A DNA stretch of 64,000 bases from Xanthomonas sp. NCPPB 1128 (GTDB lineage: Bacteria > Pseudomonadota > Gammaproteobacteria > Xanthomonadales > Xanthomonadaceae). Under the pieces are notes generated by a model, which was given only the letters and a program-made list of their open reading frames with translations, was not told the origin of the DNA and ran no database searches. Shown here piece by piece: positions 57,169 to 64,000 of this stretch; positions within the stretch are counted from its first letter, which is position 1; each line of letters begins with the position of its first letter. The stretch lies in contig NZ_LFME01000027.1 in assembly GCF_001043115.1 (NCBI RefSeq), forward strand, positions 1 to 64,000, read 5' to 3'. The translations under genes and the position numbers were made by a program.

Positions 57169-57443
57169 GCCTGGGAGCGGAAGCGCGCGAGCCGCCGGCT
57201 GCACCGCCACACCGCCTGGAACCACGGTTCCTGCGACGTCGGACTGCGGTGCGCGCCACTGCGTCATCGGCTCGGACTCCTCCGTTGGCACCAGGCGGCG
57301 GGAGTGCCACCTGGAGTACCGACCCTACGCCTCCCCACCGCCGCGGACAAGAGAAGCAGGCCCGCTTTGTCGCATTCAGTTGCTCGGCGCTCAGGCCCAG
57401 GGAAAAACCCCGTTAAACGCCGACGCAAATGGGCACGACACGC
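57169..57443. other. Gap without recognised gene
   Basis: Part of a 334-bp gap between the DUF465 gene and the OmpA-like gene. It must hold the DUF465 promoter but no clear hexamer pair stands out. Frames here are short and arginine/proline-rich. GGGAAAAACCCC at about 57399-57410 is a short hairpin. Confidence 0.4.
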
Positions 57444-58337
57444 TCAAGGCGCGATCACGACTTCGGCCGAGCGAGCCTTGGTCGAGGGTCCCTTCTTGCC
57501 GACCGCCTGCACCCGGTTGGCGGGCACGCCACCGCTGACCAGGGCCGCGCGCAGGGCATCGGCGCGCTTCTGCGCCACGCCGGCGTCGCTGTCGTAGGCC
57601 TCGATCCGCACCTTGCCCTTGCTGATCTGCAGGTACTGCGACAGGGCCTTGGTCTGGTTGGTGGCATCGCCCGACAGCGCGGCCTTGCCGGCACCGAAGG
57701 CCGCGCCGGAGAAGGTGAAGACCTCCCCACGCGTGTCGAAACGCGAGGCCGGCAGCTTGGTACCGGCGACCAGCTCGGCCTCCTCGCGCGCCAGCTTGGC
57801 CGACTTCTGCTGCGCGGCGCTGAGCTTGGCAGTCTGCTGCCCGGCGACGCTGGCCAGGGCCGCATCGGCGTCCGCGCGCGCGGCCTGCTCGGCTTCGGCG
57901 GCCTGGCGCAGGCTCTCGGCCTCCTCGGCCTGGATCTGCGCCTGCACGCGCAAGCGCTCGGCCTCCTGGCGGGCGCGTGCGGCCTCGCGGCGGCTGGCCT
58001 CGATCAGCAGGTCGCTGCGGGTCTTTTCCAACTGGTCGACCTGGCGCCGGGCGATTTCCGCGCGGGCCATGGTCTCGGCGATCTCGACCCGGCGCTCGGC
58101 CAGGTAGCGCGCCTCGTCGCGCTCCTTGCGCTTGGCGTTGGCGAAGTTGGCCACCGCCTGCTGCGCCTGCAGGCGCTCGTAAGCGGCGACATCGGCATTG
58201 AGCGGATCGGCCTGCAGCGCCACCAGGCGTTGGTTGAGCACGGCCAGTTCCGGGTCGTCGGCCGCGATCGCGCCCAACGGCGCCAGCAGCAACACCAGCA
58301 GGGCCAGGCGGCGCATTGCGTGCAGGGCGCGGCTCAT
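57444..58337 (-). CDS. OmpA-family envelope protein with long coiled coil
   Basis: Protein of 297 residues with a signal peptide (to about residue 25). Residues about 30-205 are a long charged coiled coil rich in ARA/EAE. The C-terminal part (VFTFSGAAFGAGKAALSG to the end) is an OmpA-like domain. The usual peptidoglycan-binding core is shortened around SDAGVAQKRADALRAALVSGG, so binding may be altered. The ATG overlaps the stop of the DUF4398 gene, forming a coupled pair. Confidence 0.8.
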   Translation of the reverse strand: MSRALHAMRRLALLVLLLAPLGAIAADDPELAVLNQRLVALQADPLNADVAAYERLQAQQAVANFANAKRKERDEARYLAERRVEIAETMARAEIARRQVDQLEKTRSDLLIEASRREAARARQEAERLRVQAQIQAEEAESLRQAAEAEQAARADADAALASVAGQQTAKLSAAQQKSAKLAREEAELVAGTKLPASRFDTRGEVFTFSGAAFGAGKAALSGDATNQTKALSQYLQISKGKVRIEAYDSDAGVAQKRADALRAALVSGGVPANRVQAVGKKGPSTKARSAEVVIAP

Positions 58338-58726
58338 GGACGGCCCTCCCCGGTGCCCAGGGTCTGTTGCAGCTGGGCCACCTCGGCCTGGCGCTGCTTC
58401 AGTTGCGCATTGGCCACCGCCTCCTCGCTGCGGGCGCGCGCCAGGTCGGCATCGGCGGCCACGCGCAGCGCCAGCTGCGGCGCGGTCTTGCGCTGGCGGC
58501 GGTCGAGCGCGGCCTGTTGCGCCTGTTCCAGGCCCTGGCGAGCGCTGGCCAGCAGGTCCGGCGCGTACTGGTCGGCATCGGCCTGGATCGCACGCTGCAC
58601 CGCCTGCTGGGCAGACAGCAGCTCCGGCGAGGCCACCTGGGCGAACGCGGCCGGCGCGGCGAACAACGCCAATGCGCAGGCCATCACATACTGCTGACAA
58701 CGGAAGTGTGCGAAGCTAGTTTTCAT
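58334..58726 (-). CDS. DUF4398 domain protein, exported
   Basis: Protein of 130 residues with a signal peptide (cleavage after AFA, residue 29) and a helical domain with PELLSAQQAVQRAIQADADQ, YAPDLLASARQGLEQA, the DUF4398 pattern. The family typically lies beside OmpA-like genes, as here. Probably periplasmic or outer-membrane-associated; function unknown. Confidence 0.82.
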   Translation of the reverse strand: MKTSFAHFRCQQYVMACALALFAAPAAFAQVASPELLSAQQAVQRAIQADADQYAPDLLASARQGLEQAQQAALDRRQRKTAPQLALRVAADADLARARSEEAVANAQLKQRQAEVAQLQQTLGTGEGRP

Positions 58727-58825
58727 CTAGGGGGGCCGTGGACGGAGACGTCGGTCACGGCCATTGTCGGAAGCCTGTGGCGCGCTTGCAACGGGCGATT
58801 GCGGATCGTTGGGGAACCATTGCGC

Positions 58826-59965
58826 ATGGATATCGGCTATTTCCTGAAGCTGATGACCGAAAAGAACGCCTCGGACATGTTCCTGACCACGGGAGCACCG
58901 GTCTATATCAAGATCGAAGGCAAGCTGTACCCGCTCGGCGCCACCGGCCTGCCGCCGGGCATGGTCAAGAAGATCGCCTATTCGCTGATGGACGAAGGCC
59001 AGGTGCCGCAGTTCGAGCGGGACCTGGAATTGAACATGGCCATCGCCCTGCAGGACGCCGGACGCTTCCGCGTCAACGTGTTCAAGCAGCGCGGCGAGGT
59101 CGGCATGGTGATCCGCGCCATCCGCAGCAAGATCCCCAGCATCGAGGAACTGCACCTGCCGCAGGTGCTCAAGGACGTGATCATGACCCCGCGCGGGCTG
59201 GTCCTGGTGGTCGGCTCGACCGGCTCGGGCAAGTCCACCTCGCTGGCGTCGATGATCGACTACCGCAACAGCACCACCACCGGCCACATCCTCACCATCG
59301 AGGATCCGATCGAGTACCTGCACAAGCACAAGCTGTCCATCGTCAACCAGCGCGAGGTCGGCCTGGACACCCACGCCTTCCACAACGCGCTGAAGAACGC
59401 GATGCGCGAGGCACCGGACGTGATCCTGATCGGCGAGATCCTGGACGCGGAGACCATGGAGGCGGCGATCGCCTTCGCCGAGACCGGGCACCTGTGCCTG
59501 GCCACCCTGCACTCCAACAACGCCGACCAGACCATCGAGCGCATCCTCAATTTCTTCCCCGAGAGCGCGCACAAGAACGTGCTGATGAACCTGTCGCTGA
59601 ACCTGCGCGCGGTGATTTCGCAGCGCCTGGTCAAGGACAGCAGCGGCCGCCGCCGGCCGGCCTCGGAAGTGCTGCTGAACACCCCGATGATCCGCGACCT
59701 GCTGCGCCGCGGCCAGGTCCACGAGATCAAGCAGGCCATGGAGGAATCGCTAGAGGAAGGCATGGAGACCTTCGACCAGTGCCTGTTCCGCATGGTCAAG
59801 CAAGGCCAGATCGAGCAGGAGGAGGCGCTGCGCGCGGCCGACTCGCGCGACGGCCTGGCCCTGAAGTTCCGCCTCTCCGAAGGCGGCAGCGGCGAGCACG
59901 ACCCCTACGCCGACTACGACAGCGGCCCCAGCGCGGCGCCGCGCATCACCCACGGCTTCGTCTGA
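58826..59965 (+). CDS. pilU: Type IV pilus retraction ATPase PilU
   Basis: PilT-like hexameric ATPase of 379 residues that helps pull back type IV pili. Walker A is GSTGSGKST (about 129-137), followed by the Asp box, Walker B-type ILIGEILDAETMEAAIAFAETGH and a His box ATLHSNNA. The long C-terminus (SGEHDPYADYDSG) and the MDIGYFLKLMTEKNASDMF start are typical of PilU rather than PilT. pilT is not seen nearby. Confidence 0.92.
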   Translation: MDIGYFLKLMTEKNASDMFLTTGAPVYIKIEGKLYPLGATGLPPGMVKKIAYSLMDEGQVPQFERDLELNMAIALQDAGRFRVNVFKQRGEVGMVIRAIRSKIPSIEELHLPQVLKDVIMTPRGLVLVVGSTGSGKSTSLASMIDYRNSTTTGHILTIEDPIEYLHKHKLSIVNQREVGLDTHAFHNALKNAMREAPDVILIGEILDAETMEAAIAFAETGHLCLATLHSNNADQTIERILNFFPESAHKNVLMNLSLNLRAVISQRLVKDSSGRRRPASEVLLNTPMIRDLLRRGQVHEIKQAMEESLEEGMETFDQCLFRMVKQGQIEQEEALRAADSRDGLALKFRLSEGGSGEHDPYADYDSGPSAAPRITHGFV

Positions 59966-59977
59966 GCCGTCCCGCTT

Positions 59978-60353
59978 CGTCGTAGGAGCGGCTTCAGCCG
60001 CGACCGGGCGTTCGCAGACGCTGGTCGCACTGGTCCCACAGCGACGGCGGTAACGGCGAACCGGAGGCCCAGTGGCGGTCGCCGTAGGGTCGCCCTTGCG
60101 AGGGCAAACGCCACTTCACACACCCCGCGTCGGGACTGAAGTTCCTCCCACAGTCCACCCAGCGAGTGCGCCGCAAGCGCGTGTGGGAGCGACTTCAGTC
60201 GCGACGCGTGGAGGCCGAAGTGTCCGTAAAACTGCAGTCGGGACTGAGGTTCCCCCACGTCCTAATGCTCACCGATGCGGCAGGGATGGCGGCAGCTTCG
60301 GCCGATCGGGCATCACCGGCGCACCGGTCGCGGCTGAAGCCGCTCCTACGACG
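59978..60353. repeat. Nested REP-like inverted repeats after pilU
   Basis: Outer arms 59978-60007 and 60324-60353 are perfect 30-bp inverted copies with the core GTAGGAGCGGCTTCAGCCGC. Inside, 60128-60152 (CGGGACTGAAGTTCCTCCCA) and 60182-60206 (TGTGGGAGCGACTTCAGTCG) form a second imperfect pair, and 60235-60261 adds another related unit. The 399-bp pilU-maiA gap holds no gene and is essentially a cluster of these units. Confidence 0.8.
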
Positions 60354-60364
60354 ATATTCCCAGC

Positions 60365-61021
60365 TCACTGAGCGTCGGGCTGATTCTCCGGGCGCGCCGC
60401 CTCGAACGCCGGCAACGCCAGGCAGGCGCGCTCGATCCGCTCCAGGGTCGGATAGACCTGCAGGTCCACGCCGAAGCGGCGCGCGTTGTACAGCTGCGGC
60501 ACCAGGCAGCAATCGGCCAGGCCCGGCTGCTCGCCATGGCAGAAACTGCCGGTATCCGGCGACTCGGCGAGCAACTGCTCCAGCGCATCGAAGCCGGTCT
60601 GCATCCAGTGCCGCATCCATTCCTCGCGCTCGGGCTGCGGCACGTTCCAGGCGCTCTCGAAGAACTGCGCCACGCGCAGGTTGTTGAGCGGGTGGACGTC
60701 GCAGGCGATCAGTTGCGCCAGGCCGCGCACGCGGGCACGGTCGATCGGCGCGTCCGGCAGCAGCGGCGGCTCCGGCCAGCGTTCGTCCAGGTATTCCAGG
60801 ATCGCCAGCGACTGGCGGATCGGCTGACCGTCGTGGCACAGGGTCGGCACCAGCTCCTGCGGGTTCAGCCGCGCATATTCCGGCGAATGCTGCTGCCCGC
60901 CGTCGCGCACCAGGTGCACCGGCAGCGACTGGTAGGCCAGGCGCTTGAGCTCCAGCCCGATGCGCACCCGGTACGCGGCGCTGGAGCGCCAGTAGGTGTA
61001 AAGCTGCAGTGCCTCGTCCAT
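60365..61021 (-). CDS. maiA: Maleylacetoacetate isomerase (zeta-class GST)
   Basis: Glutathione-dependent isomerase of 218 residues in tyrosine breakdown, converting maleylacetoacetate to fumarylacetoacetate. The N-terminal active motif is SSAAYRVRIGLELK, followed by NPQELVPTL and the glutathione-site QSLAILEYL. Start MDEALQLYTYW is chosen over an in-frame GTG/ATG 27 bases upstream. The partner fahA is 89 bp upstream on the same strand. Confidence 0.92.
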   Translation of the reverse strand: MDEALQLYTYWRSSAAYRVRIGLELKRLAYQSLPVHLVRDGGQQHSPEYARLNPQELVPTLCHDGQPIRQSLAILEYLDERWPEPPLLPDAPIDRARVRGLAQLIACDVHPLNNLRVAQFFESAWNVPQPEREEWMRHWMQTGFDALEQLLAESPDTGSFCHGEQPGLADCCLVPQLYNARRFGVDLQVYPTLERIERACLALPAFEAARPENQPDAQ

Positions 61022-61110
61022 GCCCGCCTCCGTCTGCGCAGTCGACAACGATACCGGTGGACACCGGCGGCGCGGCGCCGCCGGTCGCCCAGGTAGCGCC
61101 GCCGGCCGGG

Positions 61111-62100
61111 TCAGGGCAACGGCGCCTGCTCGATGCGCTGCTCGATCGCGCCGAAGATGCTCACTCCGTCACGGTCCAGCATCTCGATCCGCACCACGTC
61201 GCCGAAGGACATGTACGGCGTGCTCGGCTTGCCGTCGCGCAGGGTTTCCACGGTGCGCTGCTCGGCGAAGCAGGAGGCGCCGCGCGTGGTGTCCTGGTTG
61301 GCGATGGTGCCCGAGCCGACCACCGCGCCGGCCGCCAGTGGCCGGGTCTTGGCCGCGTGCGCGACCAGCTGCGCGAAATCGAACTGCATGTCCTCGCCGG
61401 CTTCCGGCGCGCCGAACCAGGCGCCGTTGATGTGGGTCAGCAGCGGCAAGTGCACCTTGTTGCCTTGCCAGGCCTCGCCCAGTTCGTCGGGGGTGACGAA
61501 CACCGGCGACAGCGCCGAGCGCGGCTTGGACTGCACGAAGCCGAAGCCCTTGGCCAGTTCCGGCGGGATCAGGTTACGCAGCGACACGTCGTTGACCAGG
61601 CCGATCAGTTGGATGTGCGCGGCGGCCTGCGCCGGGCTGACCGCCATGGGCACGTCGTCGGTGACCACCACGATCTCGGCTTCCAGATCGATGCCGTAGT
61701 CCTCGCTGACTACCTTGACCGCATCGCGCGGGCCGTAGAAACCGGCGCTGACCGCCTGGTACATCAGCGGGTCGGTGTAGAAGCTCTCCGGCACCTCGGC
61801 GCCGCGCGCGCGGCGCACGCGCTCGACGTGCGGCAGGTAGGCGCTGCCGTCGAGGAACTCGTAGGCGCGCGGCAGCGGCGCGGCCAGCGCCGCCATGTCC
61901 AGGTCGAACTGGCCATCGGCGCTGCCGTCGTTGAGCGACTCGGACAGCGCGTTCAGGCGCGGGGCGAGATTGCTCCAGTCCTCCAGCGCGCGCTGCAGGG
62001 TCGGTGCAATGCCGGTGGCGCGCACCGCGCGGGTCAGGTCGCGGGACACGACGATCAGGGTGCCGTCGCGACCGCCTTCCTTCAGGGAACCTAGCTTCAT
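61111..62100 (-). CDS. Fumarylacetoacetate hydrolase family protein
   Basis: Protein of 329 residues expected to split fumarylacetoacetate into fumarate and acetoacetate. Metal ligands fit [18 protein letters not shown], with GSGTIANQD downstream. It is shorter than eukaryotic FAH but matches the bacterial form paired with maiA. The acetoacetate product could enter the CoA-transferase reaction of ScoAB, also in this window. Confidence 0.9.
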   Translation of the reverse strand: MKLGSLKEGGRDGTLIVVSRDLTRAVRATGIAPTLQRALEDWSNLAPRLNALSESLNDGSADGQFDLDMAALAAPLPRAYEFLDGSAYLPHVERVRRARGAEVPESFYTDPLMYQAVSAGFYGPRDAVKVVSEDYGIDLEAEIVVVTDDVPMAVSPAQAAAHIQLIGLVNDVSLRNLIPPELAKGFGFVQSKPRSALSPVFVTPDELGEAWQGNKVHLPLLTHINGAWFGAPEAGEDMQFDFAQLVAHAAKTRPLAAGAVVGSGTIANQDTTRGASCFAEQRTVETLRDGKPSTPYMSFGDVVRIEMLDRDGVSIFGAIEQRIEQAPLP

Positions 62101-62180
62101 GTCCGTCCAGTGCTGGGGGGCTGAGCCGGCGATTGTACGGCCAGACGGCGGCTTGGTTTCAACTGAAACGGACCCGCATT

Positions 62181-62208
62181 TTGTGCAGCGCGCCAATTCA
62201 GGTACACT
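62181..62208 (+). promoter_or_regulatory. Predicted promoter of rhlE with a long leader
   Basis: TTGTGC (62181-62186), 16 bases and TACACT (62203-62208) suggest a start near 62215. The leader before the rhlE ATG would be about 230 bases. No other gene was seen in the 346-bp gap. Confidence 0.5.
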
Positions 62209-62446
62209 GCGCCGGTCTGCATGCGGCCGTCCGTTTCCCTCAGGGACCGCCGGCGAGGCCAGGATCGCAACGATCCGACTCGCCCGCCCCGCCCGACGCC
62301 TTTCGTGGTGCCGACGAACCCCAGCCTCGCGCTGCGGGTTGATCCACCCTCTCGCAGCGCGGTTCACGGGAACGCTCCGAGCCTCACCTACTTGCGCCTG
62401 CGCGCCGGGTCCGTCCCGGCGTCGGCGCGTTATCCGGAGCATTCTC

Positions 62447-63814
62447 ATGTCGTTCGAATCCCTGGGCCTTGCGCCCTTCCTGCTGCGCGCGTTGGCCGAG
62501 CAGGGCTACGAAACCCCCACCCCGATCCAGGCGCAGGCCATTCCCGTCGCCCTGGAAGGCCATGACCTGATGGCCGGCGCGCAGACCGGCACCGGCAAGA
62601 CCGCCGCGTTCGGCCTGCCGCTGCTGCAGCACCTGGGCACCTCGCCGCAGTCGGTGGGCGCCGGCCCGCGCAAGCCGCGCGCGCTGATCCTGACCCCGAC
62701 CCGCGAACTGGCCACCCAGGTCCACGACAGCCTGCGCGGCTACAGCAAGTACCTGCGCATTCCCAGCACCACCATCTACGGCGGCGTGGGCATGGGCAAC
62801 CAGCTCGACGCGCTGCGCCGCGGCGTGGACCTGCTGATCGCCTGCCCGGGCCGCCTGCTCGACCACCTCGAGCGCCGCAGCGTGGACCTGTCGGGCATCG
62901 AGATCCTGGTGCTGGACGAGGCCGACCGCATGCTCGACATGGGCTTCCTGCCGTCGATCAAGCGCATCCTCGCCAAGCTGCCCAAGCAGACCCGGCAGAC
63001 CCTGCTGTTCTCGGCCACCTTCGAGGAAGGCATCAAGCAGCTGGCCCGCGAGTTCATGCACGACCCGCAGGAAATCCAGGCCACCCCGAGCAACACCGTG
63101 GCCGACACCATCACCCACCGCGTGCATCCGGTGGACGGTGCGCGCAAGCGCGAACTGCTGCTGCACCTGCTGGCCGCCGACTCGCGCAAGCAGACCCTGG
63201 TGTTCGCCCGCACCAAGCACGGTGCCGACAAGCTGACCATGTTCCTGGACAAGTCCGGGCTGAAGACCGCGGCGATCCACGGCAACAAGAGCCAGGGCCA
63301 GCGCCTGCGCGCGCTGAGCGACTTCAAGGCCGGCCGCATCACCGTGCTGGTGGCCACCGACATCGCCGCGCGCGGCATCGACATCGACCAGTTGCCGAAG
63401 GTCATCAACTACGACCTGCCGATGGTCGCCGAGGACTACGTGCACCGTATCGGCCGCACCGGCCGCAACGGTTCGACCGGCGAGGCGATCTCGCTGGTGG
63501 CGCAGGACGAGGCCAAGCTGCTGCGCGCGATCGCGCGCATGCTCAAGCGCGAGATGGACATCCGCGACGTGCCGGGCTTCGAGCCGGTCACGCCGATCCG
63601 CTGGGGCAACAACAACCCCCCGGACGAGCGTCCGGGCGGCCAGCGTCCGCCGCGTCGCGGCAGCCACGCCCGTCGCGGCCATGGCGATGCGCCGGCGCAC
63701 GCCCACGCCGGCAGCAAGAAGCCCGGCGGCAGCCACGCCGACGGTGCCCGCCGCCAGGGCCAGGGCCGCCGCCACGGCAACGGCGGCGGCAACCGCCCCG
63801 TCGCGCCGCGCTGA
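62447..63814 (+). CDS. rhlE: DEAD-box RNA helicase RhlE
   Basis: ATP-dependent RNA helicase of 455 residues. Motifs in order: Q motif ([13 protein letters not shown]), [30 protein letters not shown], and HRIGRTGR. A low-complexity basic tail of about 80 residues ([12 protein letters not shown] and similar) probably binds RNA. RhlE proteins act in ribosome maturation and cold-related RNA handling. GGAG lies 8 bases before the ATG. A terminator follows. Confidence 0.94.
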   Translation: MSFESLGLAPFLLRALAEQGYETPTPIQAQAIPVALEGHDLMAGAQTGTGKTAAFGLPLLQHLGTSPQSVGAGPRKPRALILTPTRELATQVHDSLRGYSKYLRIPSTTIYGGVGMGNQLDALRRGVDLLIACPGRLLDHLERRSVDLSGIEILVLDEADRMLDMGFLPSIKRILAKLPKQTRQTLLFSATFEEGIKQLAREFMHDPQEIQATPSNTVADTITHRVHPVDGARKRELLLHLLAADSRKQTLVFARTKHGADKLTMFLDKSGLKTAAIHGNKSQGQRLRALSDFKAGRITVLVATDIAARGIDIDQLPKVINYDLPMVAEDYVHRIGRTGRNGSTGEAISLVAQDEAKLLRAIARMLKREMDIRDVPGFEPVTPIRWGNNNPPDERPGGQRPPRRGSHARRGHGDAPAHAHAGSKKPGGSHADGARRQGQGRRHGNGGGNRPVAPR

Positions 63815-63848
63815 GCCATCCGCGGCCACGCGCTCCGCACGCACCCAG

Positions 63849-63873
63849 GCCGCCCTTCGGGGCGGCTTTTTTT
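63849..63873 (+). terminator. Intrinsic terminator of rhlE
   Basis: GCCGCC-CTTCGG-GGCGGC with a run of seven T. Confidence 0.9.
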
Positions 63874-63978
63874 GTCCGCACCACCGGCATCGCGTGCGGG
63901 TCGCACGCCCTGCAGCACGACGGCAACGCCGTCGTTGCGCGCGTCCAGTACCGCGCCATGCCACTCCACCCCTGACCG

Positions 63979-64000
63979 TACAATGCCTCTCATGGATATC
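63979..64000 (+). promoter_or_regulatory. Possible promoter and start of a next gene
   Basis: TACAAT (63979-63984) lies just before ATGGATATC at 63992. There is no good -35 box and no Shine-Dalgarno sequence, and only three codons are inside the window, so this is tentative. Confidence 0.2.

Noticed and set aside
62451-62461. CGTTCGAATCC, like a tRNA T-loop
   Set aside because: It is codons 2-5 of rhlE and no acceptor or anticodon stems surround it.

Overview
High-GC chromosomal DNA from a xanthomonad (Lysobacteraceae/Xanthomonadaceae, most likely Xanthomonas or a close relative). The evidence is gene order. xanA/xanB, rmlBACD and a 3-oxoacid CoA-transferase pair lie beside etfBA, and a lipopolysaccharide (LPS) gene block sits exactly between etfA and metB, which is the classical variable LPS locus of Xanthomonas. 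Intergenic GTAGGAGCGGCTTCAGCCGCG-type palindromes fit the same group. No rRNA, tRNA, insertion sequence, integrase or CRISPR array was seen.

Layout. 1-1.5 kb: possible end of an incoming gene, an RDD membrane protein and a stand-alone methyltransferase. 1.6-9.1 kb: lptG-lptF diverging from pepA-holC-valS. 9.3-13.3 kb: a secreted family 1 pectate lyase, then rimI-holD-pssA and a DUF4124 protein. 13.4-17.1 kb: proS, an H-NS-like protein with a histone-H1-like tail, and a ThrE-type exporter. 17.2-20.8 kb: a lipid-transport MCE operon (permease, ATPase, MCE protein, lipoprotein). 21-25.5 kb: alkB, ETF-ubiquinone oxidoreductase and a GH99-like/RgpF-like protein. 25.5-35.3 kb: scoAB, xanAB, rmlBACD, etfBA, supplying GDP-mannose and dTDP-rhamnose. 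35.3-54.0 kb: the LPS island as two converging transcription units. 54.0-64 kb: metB, cystathionine beta-synthase, a DUF465 protein, an OmpA-like/DUF4398 pair, pilU, maiA-fahA and rhlE.

The most notable part is the plus-strand half of the LPS island (35.3-44.0 kb). It encodes a HAD phosphatase-UbiA fusion, a DprE1 homologue, a DprE2 homologue and a GtrA protein, the same enzyme types that make and move decaprenyl-phospho-D-arabinofuranose in mycobacteria (Rv3806c, Rv3790, Rv3791, Rv3789). They are followed by an extended SDR, a FAD oxidoreductase and a GT-C-like membrane protein. The inference is that this bacterium makes a polyprenyl-phospho-arabinose-type donor to decorate its O-antigen or another surface molecule. 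The minus-strand half (54.0-44.3 kb) encodes a Wzm/Wzt O-antigen exporter with a C-terminal Wzt domain, an acetyltransferase, a methyltransferase with a long coiled coil, two CgeB-type glycosyltransferases (one fused to a GT4 enzyme), a polytopic membrane protein and a lipoprotein.

A second theme is repeats. A family of inverted GGGATTGGGGATTC-type elements lies between co-directional genes (pepA/holC, holC/valS, mlaE/mlaF). Repeat sequence has entered coding regions: a segment inside valS, the TTG start region of the mla ATPase gene, and, from a different repeat, the C-terminus of alkB. REP-like palindromes follow valS and pilU.
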